A stretch of DNA of 64,000 nucleotides from Gammaproteobacteria bacterium (GTDB lineage: Bacteria > Pseudomonadota > Gammaproteobacteria > Thiohalomonadales > Thiohalomonadaceae): the NCBI GenBank assembly GCA_003252455.1, contig QKED01000003.1, positions 62,001 through 126,000 of the forward strand, written 5' to 3'. A program made the translations under genes and the position numbers. The notes below the pieces were generated by a model. That model was not told the DNA's origin and did no database searches. It saw only the letters and a program-made list of their open reading frames with translations. This document shows, in pieces, positions 28,263 to 37,268 of this stretch (position 1 is the stretch's first letter; every line of letters starts with the position of its first letter).

Positions 28263-28811
28263 TTACTCCTCCACCAGGTCGCGGATCGCCTTGAACAGCT
28301 TGCGGTAGCTGACCGGGGGCTTGTTCTGCTCACGCTCTTTCTTGGCGTTGCGCACCAGGTTGCGCAGGGTCTGGCGGTCGGCCTGGGGGTACTCGTCGGC
28401 CAGCGCGCCGACCCCGGCGTCGCCCTCCTCGATGAGGCGGTCGCGCCACTGTTCGCAGAGGTGCTGCTGGTGGATGGCGGCGGCGTCGTTGCCCTCCAGC
28501 TTGTCGAGGGCGGCGATGATCGGCTCGGCGTCGAGGCCGCGCATCAGCTTGCCGATGTACTGGATCTGGCGTTTGCGCCCGCCGTGGGCCTTGATGCGGC
28601 GCGCCTCGGCCACGGCGTTGGCCAACGGCTCGGGCATCGGCACCTGCGCCAGTTGGCTGGAACCCAGGCCCACCAGCTTCTCGCCGAGCTTCTTCAGCGC
28701 ATGCGCCTCGCGCTTGAGCTGGCTCTTGCTGATGAGTTCGATCTCGTCGTCGTCGTTCTCGACCTCGCTGTCGAACTCGCTGTCGTCCCAATCGTCGTCG
28801 TCGTGGTGCAT
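28263..28811 (-). CDS. darP: Ribosome biogenesis factor DarP (YjgA/DUF615)
   Basis: A 182-residue protein of the YjgA family, which associates with the maturing 50S subunit. Family signatures are SKSQLKREAHALKKLGEKL, RRIKAHGGRKRQIQYIGKLM and the C-terminal QTLRNLVRNAKKE. The N-terminus is a strongly acidic tail (HHDDDDWDDSEFDSEVENDD). It lies 16 bases after mgtE and may be read with it. Confidence 0.92.
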   Translation of the reverse strand: MHHDDDDWDDSEFDSEVENDDDEIELISKSQLKREAHALKKLGEKLVGLGSSQLAQVPMPEPLANAVAEARRIKAHGGRKRQIQYIGKLMRGLDAEPIIAALDKLEGNDAAAIHQQHLCEQWRDRLIEEGDAGVGALADEYPQADRQTLRNLVRNAKKEREQNKPPVSYRKLFKAIRDLVEE

Positions 28812-28827
28812 GTCGGTCGTCGTCGTG

Positions 28828-30186
28828 TCAGATGAGGAACAGGCTGGCCAGGCCGAGGAAGGCGAAGAAGCCGACCACGTCGGTGACCGTGGTCAGTACC
28901 ACACTACCGGCCAAGGCCGGGTCGGCACCGAGGCGGCGCAGCATGAGCGGGATGGTGGCGCCGGAGAGGGCCGCCACACAGAGGTTGATGATGATGGCGC
29001 TGGCGATCACCAGGCCGAGCTTGGCGTTGCCGAACCAGACGATCACCACCCCGGCGATCACCGTGGCCCAGATGAGGCCGTTGAGCAGCCCCACGGCCAC
29101 CTCTTTTTTCATCAGCTGGCGCGCGTTCTTGTTGTTGACCTGGTCGAGGGCCAGGGCGCGGATCACCAGGGTCAGGGTCTGGCTACCGGCGATGCCGCCC
29201 ATGCTGGCGACGATGGGCATGAGCACGGCGAGGGCCACCAGCTGCGAGATGGTGGCATCGAACAGGCCGATGACCCAGGAGGCGAGAAACGCGGTGAGCA
29301 GGTTGGCGCCGAGCCACACGGCGCGGCGCTTGGTGCTCGGCAGCACCGGGGCGAACAGGTCCTCCTCCTCGGAGAGACCGGAGCGGCCCATGAAGGAGTG
29401 GTCGGCCTCGTCGCGGATCACGTCGACCACGTCGTCGATGGTGATACGTCCGAGTAGCTTGCCGTTCTCGTCCACCACCGGGGCGGTGACCAGGTCGCGG
29501 CGCTCGAAGATCTTCGCCACTTCGTTGGTGGGGGTGGCGGCGCTGATCGGTTCGATGTCGTCGCTCAGCAGCTCCTCCACCGTGGTGGAGCCGGGATGGG
29601 TCACCAGGTCGGTGAGGGCGAGCATGCCGAGAAAGGTGTTGTCGCGGTCGACCACCATCAGGTGGTCGGTGGTGTTGGGCAGGGTGCCGCGTCGGCGCAG
29701 GTAGCGCAGCACCACATCGAGGGTGATGGTGGCGCGCACGGTGACTGCGTCGACGTTCATCAGGCCGCCGGCGGTGTCTTCGGGGTAGGAGAGTACCGCT
29801 TCGAGGCGCTGGCGGTTCTGCTCGTCGAGCGCGGCGAGGATCTGGGCGATCACCTCCTCCGGCATCTCCGGCAGCAGGTCGGCCAGGTCGTCGGTCTCCA
29901 TCCCCTCGGCGGCGGCCACCAGCTCGGCGTGGTCCATCTCCTCGATGAGGGCGGGACGCACGTGGTCGCTGACGTAGGTGAGGACCTCGCCGTCCAGCTC
30001 GGAGGGGATGAGTTGCCACGCCTCGATACGCTCGTCGGGGGGGAGCGATTCGAGGAACAGGGCGATCTCGGCGGTGTGCAGGTCGTCGAACGCCGCGCGC
30101 AGCTCATCGTGCCGCTGCTCTTGGAGCAGCAGGTGGAGCTCAGGGCTCTCCGGCTCAAGGCTGGGGTTTTCGGGCGTTTCTGACAT
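28828..30186 (-). CDS. mgtE: Magnesium transporter MgtE
   Basis: A 452-residue Mg2+ channel/transporter. The N-terminal helical domain (LHTAEIALFLESLPPDE) is followed by a pair of CBS domains (LMVVDRDNTFLGML, VVDENGKLLGRITIDDVVDVI) and five C-terminal membrane spans with MPIVASMGGIAGSQTLTLVIR. The ATG at 30186 (MSETPENPS) is preferred over an upstream in-frame codon because the extra 29 residues are low-complexity. It lies downstream of ptsO with a 127-base gap. Confidence 0.94.
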   Translation of the reverse strand: MSETPENPSLEPESPELHLLLQEQRHDELRAAFDDLHTAEIALFLESLPPDERIEAWQLIPSELDGEVLTYVSDHVRPALIEEMDHAELVAAAEGMETDDLADLLPEMPEEVIAQILAALDEQNRQRLEAVLSYPEDTAGGLMNVDAVTVRATITLDVVLRYLRRRGTLPNTTDHLMVVDRDNTFLGMLALTDLVTHPGSTTVEELLSDDIEPISAATPTNEVAKIFERRDLVTAPVVDENGKLLGRITIDDVVDVIRDEADHSFMGRSGLSEEEDLFAPVLPSTKRRAVWLGANLLTAFLASWVIGLFDATISQLVALAVLMPIVASMGGIAGSQTLTLVIRALALDQVNNKNARQLMKKEVAVGLLNGLIWATVIAGVVIVWFGNAKLGLVIASAIIINLCVAALSGATIPLMLRRLGADPALAGSVVLTTVTDVVGFFAFLGLASLFLI

Positions 30187-30313
30187 GCGCAGGTCCGAGA
30201 TCGGCGGGGGCGGGTGGTCGCCGGTGCATCTTACCTCAGATGGATGGGGGCTGTCGGGGCGATTTCCCCGCAAAGGCCGATTTTTTCAGGTCGTGCCGCA
30301 CGGCTCGGGGGGG

Positions 30314-30583
30314 TTACTGCTCCTCGTCGAAGCGGTCGGCGATGAGCTGTGTGAGCGCCTCCAGCGCCGTCTCGGCCTGCTCCCCTTCGCAGTGCACCTG
30401 CACCTGGGTGCCCTGGGCGGCGGCGAGCATCAGTACGCCCATGATGCTCTTGCCGTTGACCCGCCGCCCCTCGCGCTCCAGGGCGATGTTGCAGGGGAAG
30501 CTGGAGGCGAGCTTGACCAGCTTGGCGGAGGCGCGGGCGTGCAGCCCCAGCTTGTTGATGATGGTGAGTTCGCGAGAGGGCAT
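30314..30583 (-). CDS. ptsO: HPr-family phosphocarrier (NPr-like)
   Basis: An 89-residue HPr protein. His15 in NKLGLHARASAKLV is the phosphorelay site and Ser46 in NGKSIMGVLML is the HPr kinase site; both are present. It takes phosphate from EI and passes it to EIIA proteins. It starts 3 bases after the EIIA gene. With ptsN, a mannose-type EIIA and hprK nearby and no sugar permease, it belongs to a regulatory PTS rather than sugar uptake. Confidence 0.93.
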   Translation of the reverse strand: MPSRELTIINKLGLHARASAKLVKLASSFPCNIALEREGRRVNGKSIMGVLMLAAAQGTQVQVHCEGEQAETALEALTQLIADRFDEEQ

Positions 30584-30586
30584 GGG

Positions 30587-30994
30587 TCAGCTTTCGGATG
30601 GGCAGCGGTTCGGGCAGTGGATGACCCCGTCGCGACCACCGCTGAGGGCCTTTTCGGTCAGCTCGTCGAGGTCGAGTTGGGCGTAGTTGAAGATGCGTAG
30701 GAGCATCGGTAGGTTGACCCCGGCGACCACCGCGATGCGGTGGTCGTTGCGTAGGCAGCAGGCGATGTTGCCGGGGGTGGAGCCGTACATGTCGGTGAGC
30801 ACCAGGACGCCATCGCCACTGTCGATCTCGTTCACCAGGCGCGTGGCGCGGGCGTTGAACACCTCGGGCTCCAGTTCACGGGCCACCGAGAGGGTGGCGG
30901 AGCAGAAGGGGTTGTGCCCCAGGGTGCCGACGGCGGTGTTGAGCAGCGCCTTGCCGAGTTCGTGGTGGGTGATGAGAAGCAGTCCGACGCTCAT
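30587..30994 (-). CDS. PTS mannose-type EIIA domain protein
   Basis: A 135-residue single-domain EIIA of the mannose/fructose (IIA-Man) family. The phospho-acceptor is His10 in VGLLLITHHELGKALL, and DMYGSTPGNIACCL is a family signature. No IIB, IIC or IID genes are present, so it probably acts as a regulatory acceptor in the PTS relay. It overlaps rapZ upstream by four bases and is followed 3 bases later by ptsO. The start ATG at 30994 is fixed by that overlap. Confidence 0.9.
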   Translation of the reverse strand: MSVGLLLITHHELGKALLNTAVGTLGHNPFCSATLSVARELEPEVFNARATRLVNEIDSGDGVLVLTDMYGSTPGNIACCLRNDHRIAVVAGVNLPMLLRIFNYAQLDLDELTEKALSGGRDGVIHCPNRCPSES

Positions 30995-31854
30995 GTGAGT
31001 TCCCGGTGGCGGGTGACCACCTTGATGCCGCGTGCGTCGAGGCGCTTGGCCAGCTGATCGACCAGGAAGACCGAGCGGTGGTGCCCGCCGGTGCAGCCGA
31101 TGGCGATGGTCAGGTAGCTGCGCTTGTCGGCGCGAAACGCGGGGAGCCAATTGACGATAAAGGTCTCGATGTCTGCCAGCATGCGCGCGACGTCGGCCTG
31201 CTGGGAGAGGAAACTCTGCACCGGGGCGTCCAGGCCGGTAAAGGGGCGCAGCTCCAGCTGCCAGTGCGGATTGGGCAGGCAGCGGCTGTCGAAGACGAAG
31301 TCGGCATTCACCGGTACGCCGTGCTTGAAGCCGAAGGACTGCAGCAGGATCGACATCATGCCGTCGGGGGCGATGCCGACCCAGTCGTGGATCAGGTCGC
31401 GCAGTTGGTGCACCGTGGTGCGGCTGGTGTCGAGGGTCAGGTCGGCGCGCGAGGCGATGGGCTCCAGGTAGGTGCGTTCGGCCTCGATGGCATCGGCCAG
31501 TGGCCGCCCGTCGCTGGCCAGGGGGTGGCGGCGACGGGTCTCGCTGAAGCGCTTGATCAGGGTGTGGGTGTCGGCGTCGAGGTAGATCACCGTGGGGCTC
31601 ACGCCCATCGACTCCAGCTCCTTGAGCAGGGCGCCGAAGCGGTCGAGGTCGTGGCACAGGTTGCGCGCGTCGATGCCCACGGCGGCGCGACTGACGTGGC
31701 TCACCGTGGGGTCGTCACGGGTCAGCTCGGAGGCGAAGTTGGCCAGGAGACTCTGCGGCAGATTGTCGATGCAGTAATAGCCCAGGTCTTCGAGCACATT
31801 GAGCATGATGCTCTTGCCCGAGCCGGAGGTGCCGCTGACGATAAAGAGTTTCAT
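30991..31854 (-). CDS. rapZ: RNase adapter protein RapZ
   Basis: A 287-residue RapZ/YvcJ-family ATPase. Walker A GTSGSGKS is at 8-15, and the C-terminal domain has IAIGCTGGHHRSVFLVDQL. In enterobacteria RapZ directs RNase E to the sRNA GlmZ and so controls GlmS. It overlaps hprK by four bases upstream and the EIIA gene by four downstream. Confidence 0.95.
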   Translation of the reverse strand: MKLFIVSGTSGSGKSIMLNVLEDLGYYCIDNLPQSLLANFASELTRDDPTVSHVSRAAVGIDARNLCHDLDRFGALLKELESMGVSPTVIYLDADTHTLIKRFSETRRRHPLASDGRPLADAIEAERTYLEPIASRADLTLDTSRTTVHQLRDLIHDWVGIAPDGMMSILLQSFGFKHGVPVNADFVFDSRCLPNPHWQLELRPFTGLDAPVQSFLSQQADVARMLADIETFIVNWLPAFRADKRSYLTIAIGCTGGHHRSVFLVDQLAKRLDARGIKVVTRHRELT

Positions 31855-32810
31855 GGGCTGCGGTTGGCGTTCAACAGGCGGTGGTGACGTTCGAGGAAGT
31901 CGGCGCTGGCGTCGTAGCCGTGATCATACAGGATCTGATTGCGCGCGGCGGCCTCGACCAGTACGGAGAGGTTGCGCCCGGCGGCCACCGGCAGGGTCAC
32001 CATGGGGACCTGCACATCGAGGATGGTGCGGCTGGAGCGCAGCCCGCTCAGGGGTGTCTCGGGGTCGCGCTCGAAGCGTTCCAGGGGCTCTAAGTGGATG
32101 ATCAGCTGGAGCGATTTGCTGCGCTTAATGGCGTTGTCGCCGAACATCTTGCGGATGTTGAGAAGCCCCAGGCCACGTACCTCCAGGAAGTCCTTGAGCA
32201 GCTCCGGTGCACTCCCACGCAGGGTATCGGGGGGGATGCTCATGAACTCCGGTGCATCGTCCGCCACTAGACGGTGGCCGCGATTGATCAGCTCCAGGGC
32301 CAGCTCGCTCTTGCCCACCGCGTGCTCGCCGGTGAGCAGCACGCCGATGCCGAGCACATCGAGGAACACCCCGTGTTCGGTGGCGCGCGGTGCCAGACGG
32401 GTGTGCAGATAGAAGCTGATGTGGTTGATCAGCCGCTCGTTGGAGAGCGGGGTGGAGAAGATCGCCACCTCCTGCGCCTCGGCCAGGTCGACCAGACCGG
32501 GGTGTGGGGGGGCGTCGTCGGTGAAGATGAGTAGCGGGATGGCCAGGGTGACGAAGCGCGTCAGGCTCTCTTGGTAGAGACGCTCGTCGAGCTGCGCCAA
32601 CTGTTCACTCTCGCTATGGCCGATGAGCTGGATGCGGTGTGGGCAGATGGCATTGAAGCGGCCGATGTAGGAGACCTTGCCCGGCTCGGTGCCGGGGGGC
32701 AGCAGCGGGCGCGCGGCGTTGTGCTGGGTGTGGTTGAGCCAGTGCAGCTGCAGCGAGTCGGCGCAGGCACGGAACAGCTCTTCGATGGTGACGTTGGCGG
32801 GGGGCGTCAC
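31851..32810 (-). CDS. hprK: HPr kinase/phosphorylase
   Basis: A 319-residue HprK. It phosphorylates or dephosphorylates HPr at Ser46. The P-loop is GEHAVGKSELALELI, followed by RGHRLVADD, and the HprK signature LEVRGLGLLNIRKMFG is intact. The start is GTG at 32810, 11 bases after the ptsN stop, with TGAGG nearby; upstream in-frame codons are shadows of ptsN. HprK is typical of Firmicutes but occurs in many proteobacteria beside ptsN and rapZ, as here. Confidence 0.93.
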   Translation of the reverse strand: MTPPANVTIEELFRACADSLQLHWLNHTQHNAARPLLPPGTEPGKVSYIGRFNAICPHRIQLIGHSESEQLAQLDERLYQESLTRFVTLAIPLLIFTDDAPPHPGLVDLAEAQEVAIFSTPLSNERLINHISFYLHTRLAPRATEHGVFLDVLGIGVLLTGEHAVGKSELALELINRGHRLVADDAPEFMSIPPDTLRGSAPELLKDFLEVRGLGLLNIRKMFGDNAIKRSKSLQLIIHLEPLERFERDPETPLSGLRSSRTILDVQVPMVTLPVAAGRNLSVLVEAAARNQILYDHGYDASADFLERHHRLLNANRSP

Positions 32811-32820
32811 CGTGGGGGCC

Positions 32821-33285
32821 TCAGGCGCAGAGGATGCGCAGGATAGCGGCGCTGTCGTGCGCCGCGCGCAGGCGCCGGCGCTGCTCGGGGTCGCTGAAGA
32901 TGCCGGCCAGGTGGGCCAGCGTCTTGAGGTGTTCGGTGGTGGCCTCTTCGGGCACCAGCAGGGTGAAGAGCAGGTCGACCTGCTCACCATCGGGGGCGTC
33001 GAAGTCGACCGCCTCGGCGAGGCGGATGAAGGCGGCCAGCGGACGGCTGGCATTACTCAGGCGCCCATGCGGGATGGCCACGCCGTGGCCGATGCCGGTG
33101 GAGCCCATCTTCTCACGCCCCTGCAGGCTGTCGAGCAGTTGGCGCTCGGTGAACTCTCCCTGTAGGGAGCCGAGCAGTTGGGCCAGGCTCTCCAGGGCGC
33201 GCTTCTTGCTGGTGACCGGGATGTCCAGGGCGATGCACTGTTCATCCAGAAGGGGACAGATGGGGCTGTCGTCATTGGTGGCCAT
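32821..33285 (-). CDS. ptsN: Nitrogen-regulatory PTS protein EIIA-Ntr
   Basis: A 154-residue EIIA of the fructose/nitrogen type. The phospho-acceptor is His73 in GHGVAIPHGRL, the same position as in E. coli PtsN. It is the regulatory output of PTS-Ntr, affecting K+ homeostasis and nitrogen/carbon balance. It follows hpf and rpoN in the classic order and is immediately upstream of hprK. Confidence 0.94.
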   Translation of the reverse strand: MATNDDSPICPLLDEQCIALDIPVTSKKRALESLAQLLGSLQGEFTERQLLDSLQGREKMGSTGIGHGVAIPHGRLSNASRPLAAFIRLAEAVDFDAPDGEQVDLLFTLLVPEEATTEHLKTLAHLAGIFSDPEQRRRLRAAHDSAAILRILCA

Positions 33286-33338
33286 GGTGGATCTCGGGAT
33301 TGTTGTTCTTTTTTGCGTCGGCCTGCTCTAAGGCAATC

Positions 33339-33361
33339 GACCCGCCTCGGGGGCGGGTCGT
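33339..33361 (-). terminator. Hairpin after hpf
   Basis: A perfect nine-base-pair stem, CGACCCGCC with GGCGGGTCG around TCGGG, lies 11 bases after the hpf stop. No T-run follows on the minus strand, so it may be a weak terminator or an mRNA-stabilising hairpin before ptsN. Confidence 0.5.
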
Positions 33362-33371
33362 TGCAGGAGCC

Positions 33372-33698
33372 TTACTCGATGGGCTGCTCTTTGAGCGCGC
33401 CGTTGGCGCGGTGGTGATCCGTCACCTTCTCTTTGTGCTTGGTGATCTGGCGGTCGAGCTTGTCGACCAGCTTGTCGATGGCGGCGTACATGTCCTCCTC
33501 GGTGGAGTCGGCGTAGAGGTTGTTACCGGTGATGGAGAGGGTCGCCTCGGCCTTTTGGCGCAGCTTTTCGACGGTGAGGATCACATGCACGTTGGTCACA
33601 TGGTCGAAGTGGCGCTCCAGTCGCTCCAGCTTGCTGGTCACGTAGCTACGCAGCGAGTCGGTGATTTCGATGTGGTGACCGGTCAGGTTCAGCTGCAT
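33372..33698 (-). CDS. hpf: Ribosome hibernation promoting factor (short form)
   Basis: A 108-residue HPF/YfiA-type protein that binds the 30S decoding region and promotes 100S formation or inactivation in stationary phase. Signatures are MQLNLTGHHIEITDSLRSYV and EEDMYAAIDKLVDKLDRQI. It lacks the extra C-terminal domain of long HPF. An AAAGGAG ribosome site precedes the ATG. It sits between rpoN and ptsN, the usual place. Confidence 0.95.
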   Translation of the reverse strand: MQLNLTGHHIEITDSLRSYVTSKLERLERHFDHVTNVHVILTVEKLRQKAEATLSITGNNLYADSTEEDMYAAIDKLVDKLDRQITKHKEKVTDHHRANGALKEQPIE

Positions 33699-33731
33699 GG
33701 GTATGCTCCTTTCTACAGTGGAGACAGCGCA

Positions 33732-35273
33732 TCACGCCAGGCGTTTGCGCTCGTTGGATGGGGGGATGGCCAGCGCTTCGCGGTATTTGGCGATAGTCCT
33801 GCGGGCCACCTGGATCCCCCGTTCGGTGAGGATTCCGGCGATCTTGTTGTCGCTTAAGGGTTTGGCCGGATTCTCCTCCATGATCAGTTGTTTGATCAAT
33901 GCCCGGATGGCGGTCGAGGAGCACTCGCCACCATCCGAGGTGCCCACGTGGCTGGAGAAGAAGTACTTCAGCTCGTAGATGCCGCGTGGGGTGTGCATGT
34001 ACTTGCGGTTGGTGACGCGGGAGATGGTCGATTCGTGCATCCCCAGCTCCTCGGCGATGTCGTGCAGCACCATGGGGCGCATCGCCACATCGCCCTGTTC
34101 GAGGAAGTCGAGTTGCGCGGCGATGATGCTGCGGGCCACCTTGAGCAGGGTCTCGTTGCGGCTCTGCAGGCTCTTGATGAACCAGCGCGCCTCCTGCAGG
34201 TGGCTCTTCATGTGCGCCGACTCTTCGGGGTTGCGCACCTGTTTGATGAGTCCGGCGTAGTGGGCGTTGACACGCAGGCGCGGGGCCGCCTCGGGGTTGA
34301 GCTCCACCAGCCAGCCGTGGCTGCCGCGGCGCACGAAGACATCGGGCACGATGTATTCGGCGGCACCGGAGGAGATCTGCGCACCGGGACGCGGGTTGAG
34401 CGACTGGATCAGCGTAATCACGCCAAGCAGTTGGTCGTCGTCGAGCTTCAGACGGCGCTTCAAGGTGTTGAAGTCGCGCTTGGCCAGCGCCTCGAAGTGG
34501 TGCTCCAGCAGGGCCAGCGCCTCGCTGTGCCAGGTCTCGCCGCTCGGGCGTTGGCGCAGCTGGATGAGCAGGCACTCGCGCAGGTCGCGGGCGGCGATGC
34601 CGGGTGGGTCGAACTGCTGCACCCGGTGCAGCACCGCCTCCACCTCGTCGAGCTCCAACTCGGGTAGGTCGCGCAGCAGCGCCTCGCGCAGCTCCTCGGC
34701 GGACATCTCCAACAGGCCATCGTCGTTGATGGCGTCGATGATCATCTCGGCCACCAGGCGGTCGGCGTCGCTCATGGGGGTGAGGTCGAGCTGCCAGTAG
34801 AGCTGCTCGCGCAACCCCTCGCTGGTGCTGTCGCCGTAGTCGAGGTTGGTCATCTCGTTGGCGGGGGCGCTACCGGCAGGGGTGCTGGGGTCGTAGATGT
34901 CGTCCCAGGAGACGTCCACCGCCAGGTCGTCGGGGATGGCGCTCGGCGGCTCGTCACCGCCCCCCAGCTCGCGCTCGCTCTCGGCGGCGCGGTACTCCTC
35001 GGCGTCGCCCCCATCGCCCCCATCGCCGCCCGCCTCATCGCTGTTGCCGCTGTTGTCACTGCTACGGCTGAGGGTGTCACCCTCCCCCTCGTCGCCGCCA
35101 CCGGCGAGCTCCTCGCCCTCGCGGGCCTCCTCCAACATCATGTTGGAGTCGAGGGCGAGCTGGATCTCGGTCTGGAGCTCCAGAGTGGAGAGCTGCAGCA
35201 TGCGGATCGCCTGCTGCAATTGGGGGGTCATGGTCAGTTGTTGACCGAGCCGAAGCTGCAGCGACTGTTTCAT
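33732..35273 (-). CDS. rpoN: RNA polymerase sigma-54 factor
   Basis: A 513-residue sigma-54. Region I (MKQSLQLRLGQQLTMTPQLQQ, activator-responsive) is followed by a long acidic region II (about residues 50-110, Glu/Gly/Asp-rich), the core-binding region, a helix-turn-helix and the RpoN box ARRTIAKYRE at about 490-499, which reads the -24 element. Length is slightly above average owing to the acidic linker. It follows lptB, with 184 bases between. Confidence 0.96.
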   Translation of the reverse strand: MKQSLQLRLGQQLTMTPQLQQAIRMLQLSTLELQTEIQLALDSNMMLEEAREGEELAGGGDEGEGDTLSRSSDNSGNSDEAGGDGGDGGDAEEYRAAESERELGGGDEPPSAIPDDLAVDVSWDDIYDPSTPAGSAPANEMTNLDYGDSTSEGLREQLYWQLDLTPMSDADRLVAEMIIDAINDDGLLEMSAEELREALLRDLPELELDEVEAVLHRVQQFDPPGIAARDLRECLLIQLRQRPSGETWHSEALALLEHHFEALAKRDFNTLKRRLKLDDDQLLGVITLIQSLNPRPGAQISSGAAEYIVPDVFVRRGSHGWLVELNPEAAPRLRVNAHYAGLIKQVRNPEESAHMKSHLQEARWFIKSLQSRNETLLKVARSIIAAQLDFLEQGDVAMRPMVLHDIAEELGMHESTISRVTNRKYMHTPRGIYELKYFFSSHVGTSDGGECSSTAIRALIKQLIMEENPAKPLSDNKIAGILTERGIQVARRTIAKYREALAIPPSNERKRLA

Positions 35274-35457
35274 GCCAGGCGGCCAGCGGGTCGGTCAGAG
35301 GGGAGGGTCATGGGCAAACTTTTCTTGGGCCTGTGTGGGGGATAATTCCTACGGGGGAGGGACATTTTATCCGATTTCCTCACTGCGTGGGGAGGATATT
35401 ACCGGCCCTGTCCCCTGTGATCTGAGTGTAGTCGACCGGCGCGAAAGGCAAGGGGGG

Positions 35458-36183
35458 TTAGAGTCGGAAGCCCTCGCCCAGGTAGACCTCGCGCACCTGT
35501 TTATCGGCCAGCAGGCGGTCCGGCTCGCCGTCGGCGATGACGTGGCCGCCGCTGATGATGTAGCCCCGATCGCAGATGCCGAGGGTCTCGCGCACGTTGT
35601 GGTCGGTGATGAGTACGCCGATGCCGCGCCCGCGCAGGTGGGTGATGATCGCCTGGATGTCGAGCACCGAGATGGGGTCGACACCGGCGAAGGGTTCATC
35701 GAGCAGGATGAAGCGCGGGTCGGTGGCCAGGGCACGGGCGATCTCCACGCGGCGCCGTTCGCCACCGGAGAGGGCCATGCCCAGGCTGGCGGCGATGTGG
35801 TTGATGCTGAGCTCTTCGAGCAGCGCCTGGAGCTGCTCCTCGCGTTGACTCTGGGTCAGGTCGGCGCGCGTCTCCAGGATCGCCATGATGTTTTCGCTCA
35901 CGCTGAGCTTGCGAAAGACGGACGCCTCCTGCGGCAGGTAGCCGATACCGTGGCGCGCACGGATGTGCATGGGCATGCGCGTCAGGTCGTGATCGTCGAG
36001 GCGGATCGCCCCCTGGTCGAGCGGGATGAGGCCGACGATCATGTAGAAGCAGGTGGTCTTGCCCGCGCCGTTGGGGCCGAGTAGCCCCACCACCTCGCCG
36101 CTCTCGATGTGCATGGAGACGTCGCGCACGATGGTGCGTGGGCCATAGCTCTTGGCCAGGTGTTCGGCGCTCAGACGGCTCAC
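35458..36183 (-). CDS. lptB: LPS export ABC transporter ATP-binding protein LptB
   Basis: A 241-residue ABC ATPase, the same length as E. coli LptB, that powers LPS extraction by LptFG. Walker [10 protein letters not shown] (36-44), signature [15 protein letters not shown], Walker [14 protein letters not shown] and the H-loop ITDHNVRE are all present. The GTG at 36183 overlaps the lptA stop by four bases (GTGA) and fits the family start; longer upstream codons are shadows of lptA. Confidence 0.96.
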   Translation of the reverse strand: MSRLSAEHLAKSYGPRTIVRDVSMHIESGEVVGLLGPNGAGKTTCFYMIVGLIPLDQGAIRLDDHDLTRMPMHIRARHGIGYLPQEASVFRKLSVSENIMAILETRADLTQSQREEQLQALLEELSINHIAASLGMALSGGERRRVEIARALATDPRFILLDEPFAGVDPISVLDIQAIITHLRGRGIGVLITDHNVRETLGICDRGYIISGGHVIADGEPDRLLADKQVREVYLGEGFRL

Positions 36184-36704
36184 GGCTTCTTCTCCTCGGC
36201 GGGCTTGGCGCCGGGCACGCCGGGGAGCGCACCGCCGGGGCGGATGATGGCGTGGATGCGCCCGTCGTCGCTGGTGCCGCGCTCGGCCTTGACCAGGCGC
36301 TTGTCGATGTCGTAACGGATCTGCTCGCCGCTGAACTCGTTGCCCCCCTGCCACAGGTGCACGCCACCGGTGAGGCGCACCTCGCCTTTCTGCAGGTCGT
36401 AGAGCAGGGCGCTGGCCTCGGCGCGGGTCTGCCCCTCGCCCTCGCCTTGGGTGAAGCGCACCGGTTTGCCGCTCGCCTCCAGGCGGGAGAGGGTCTCGCC
36501 CTGACGGAAGAAACTGATGCGTGCCGCCTGTAGGGTCACCGAGCCTTGGCGCAGCTCGACGCGCCCGAGGTAGCTGCTGACCCCCTTGGCGTCGTCGATC
36601 TCCACCCGGTCGGCGCTGATGTAGAGGGCCTGTTCGCGCTCGGCGAGGGCCGGGGCGGCGAGCAGCAGCCCGAGCAGCAGGGGCAGGAGTCTACTTGGGT
36701 TCAT
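36180..36704 (-). CDS. lptA: LPS transport periplasmic protein LptA
   Basis: A 174-residue OstA-type protein with a signal peptide ([21 protein letters not shown]). LptA forms the periplasmic bridge that carries LPS from LptC to LptD. The mature part begins [20 protein letters not shown] and contains the repeated beta-strand pattern of the family ([23 protein letters not shown]). It overlaps lptC by 14 bases and lptB by four. Confidence 0.93.
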   Translation of the reverse strand: MNPSRLLPLLLGLLLAAPALAEREQALYISADRVEIDDAKGVSSYLGRVELRQGSVTLQAARISFFRQGETLSRLEASGKPVRFTQGEGEGQTRAEASALLYDLQKGEVRLTGGVHLWQGGNEFSGEQIRYDIDKRLVKAERGTSDDGRIHAIIRPGGALPGVPGAKPAEEKKP

Positions 36705-37251
36705 AGCGGCCTCGGATGTTGGCGTCCAGGGTGAGATAGCGGCGTGTGAGGTCGAGCTGTAGGCCGTCGGCGGTCAACAGGGTATCACTGCTCTCGATGC
36801 GGATGGGGGCATCGGTGGCGGCGTGGGCGCGGGCGGGCCAGAGTGCCAGGCGTTCGGTCTGGATGGTCAGTCCGTCGGCGGTGTCGTCGGTGCGGCGGAT
36901 GCGTACGCCGTCGGCGAAGCGGATCTCGCTGCGGTCGGCGGGCATCCAGCCACGGCCCGCCTCGACCTGCCAGGCGGGTCCCGCGGTGGCGACCAGCTCG
37001 AAGTGCGGGGCCTGCAACTCGGTGCGCCCGTCGTCGGGGTAGTGGGTGAGGGCGGCGGCGTGCAGGCGGTATTGGGGCTGCCCATCGGCGCCCATGGCGG
37101 TGAGGGTGAGCCCCTTGATGAAGTAGTCGGGCAGCGCTGCCGCCGCCTCGGGGTTTGGCCCTGCGCCCTCCTCACTGCGCCGCGAGAGCCAGCTGCTGCC
37201 GAGGGCCAGGGTCAGCACGAGCAGTCCGATGAGCAGGGGGCCGCGATTCAT
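36691..37251 (-). CDS. lptC: LPS export protein LptC
   Basis: A 186-residue bitopic inner-membrane protein: one N-terminal span (LLIGLLVLTLALGSSWL) and a periplasmic beta-jellyroll (DYFIKGLTLTAMGADGQPQY, YPDDGRTELQAPHF). LptC receives LPS from LptBFG and hands it to LptA. It is located between kdsC (17 bases upstream) and lptA. Confidence 0.9.
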   Translation of the reverse strand: MNRGPLLIGLLVLTLALGSSWLSRRSEEGAGPNPEAAAALPDYFIKGLTLTAMGADGQPQYRLHAAALTHYPDDGRTELQAPHFELVATAGPAWQVEAGRGWMPADRSEIRFADGVRIRRTDDTADGLTIQTERLALWPARAHAATDAPIRIESSDTLLTADGLQLDLTRRYLTLDANIRGRYEPK

Positions 37252-37268
37252 GGGGGCGTGACGGTGGG

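Noticed and set aside
30587-30994. Complete mannose-type sugar PTS permease
   Set aside because: Only the IIA domain is present; IIB, IIC and IID are absent, so a regulatory role is more likely.
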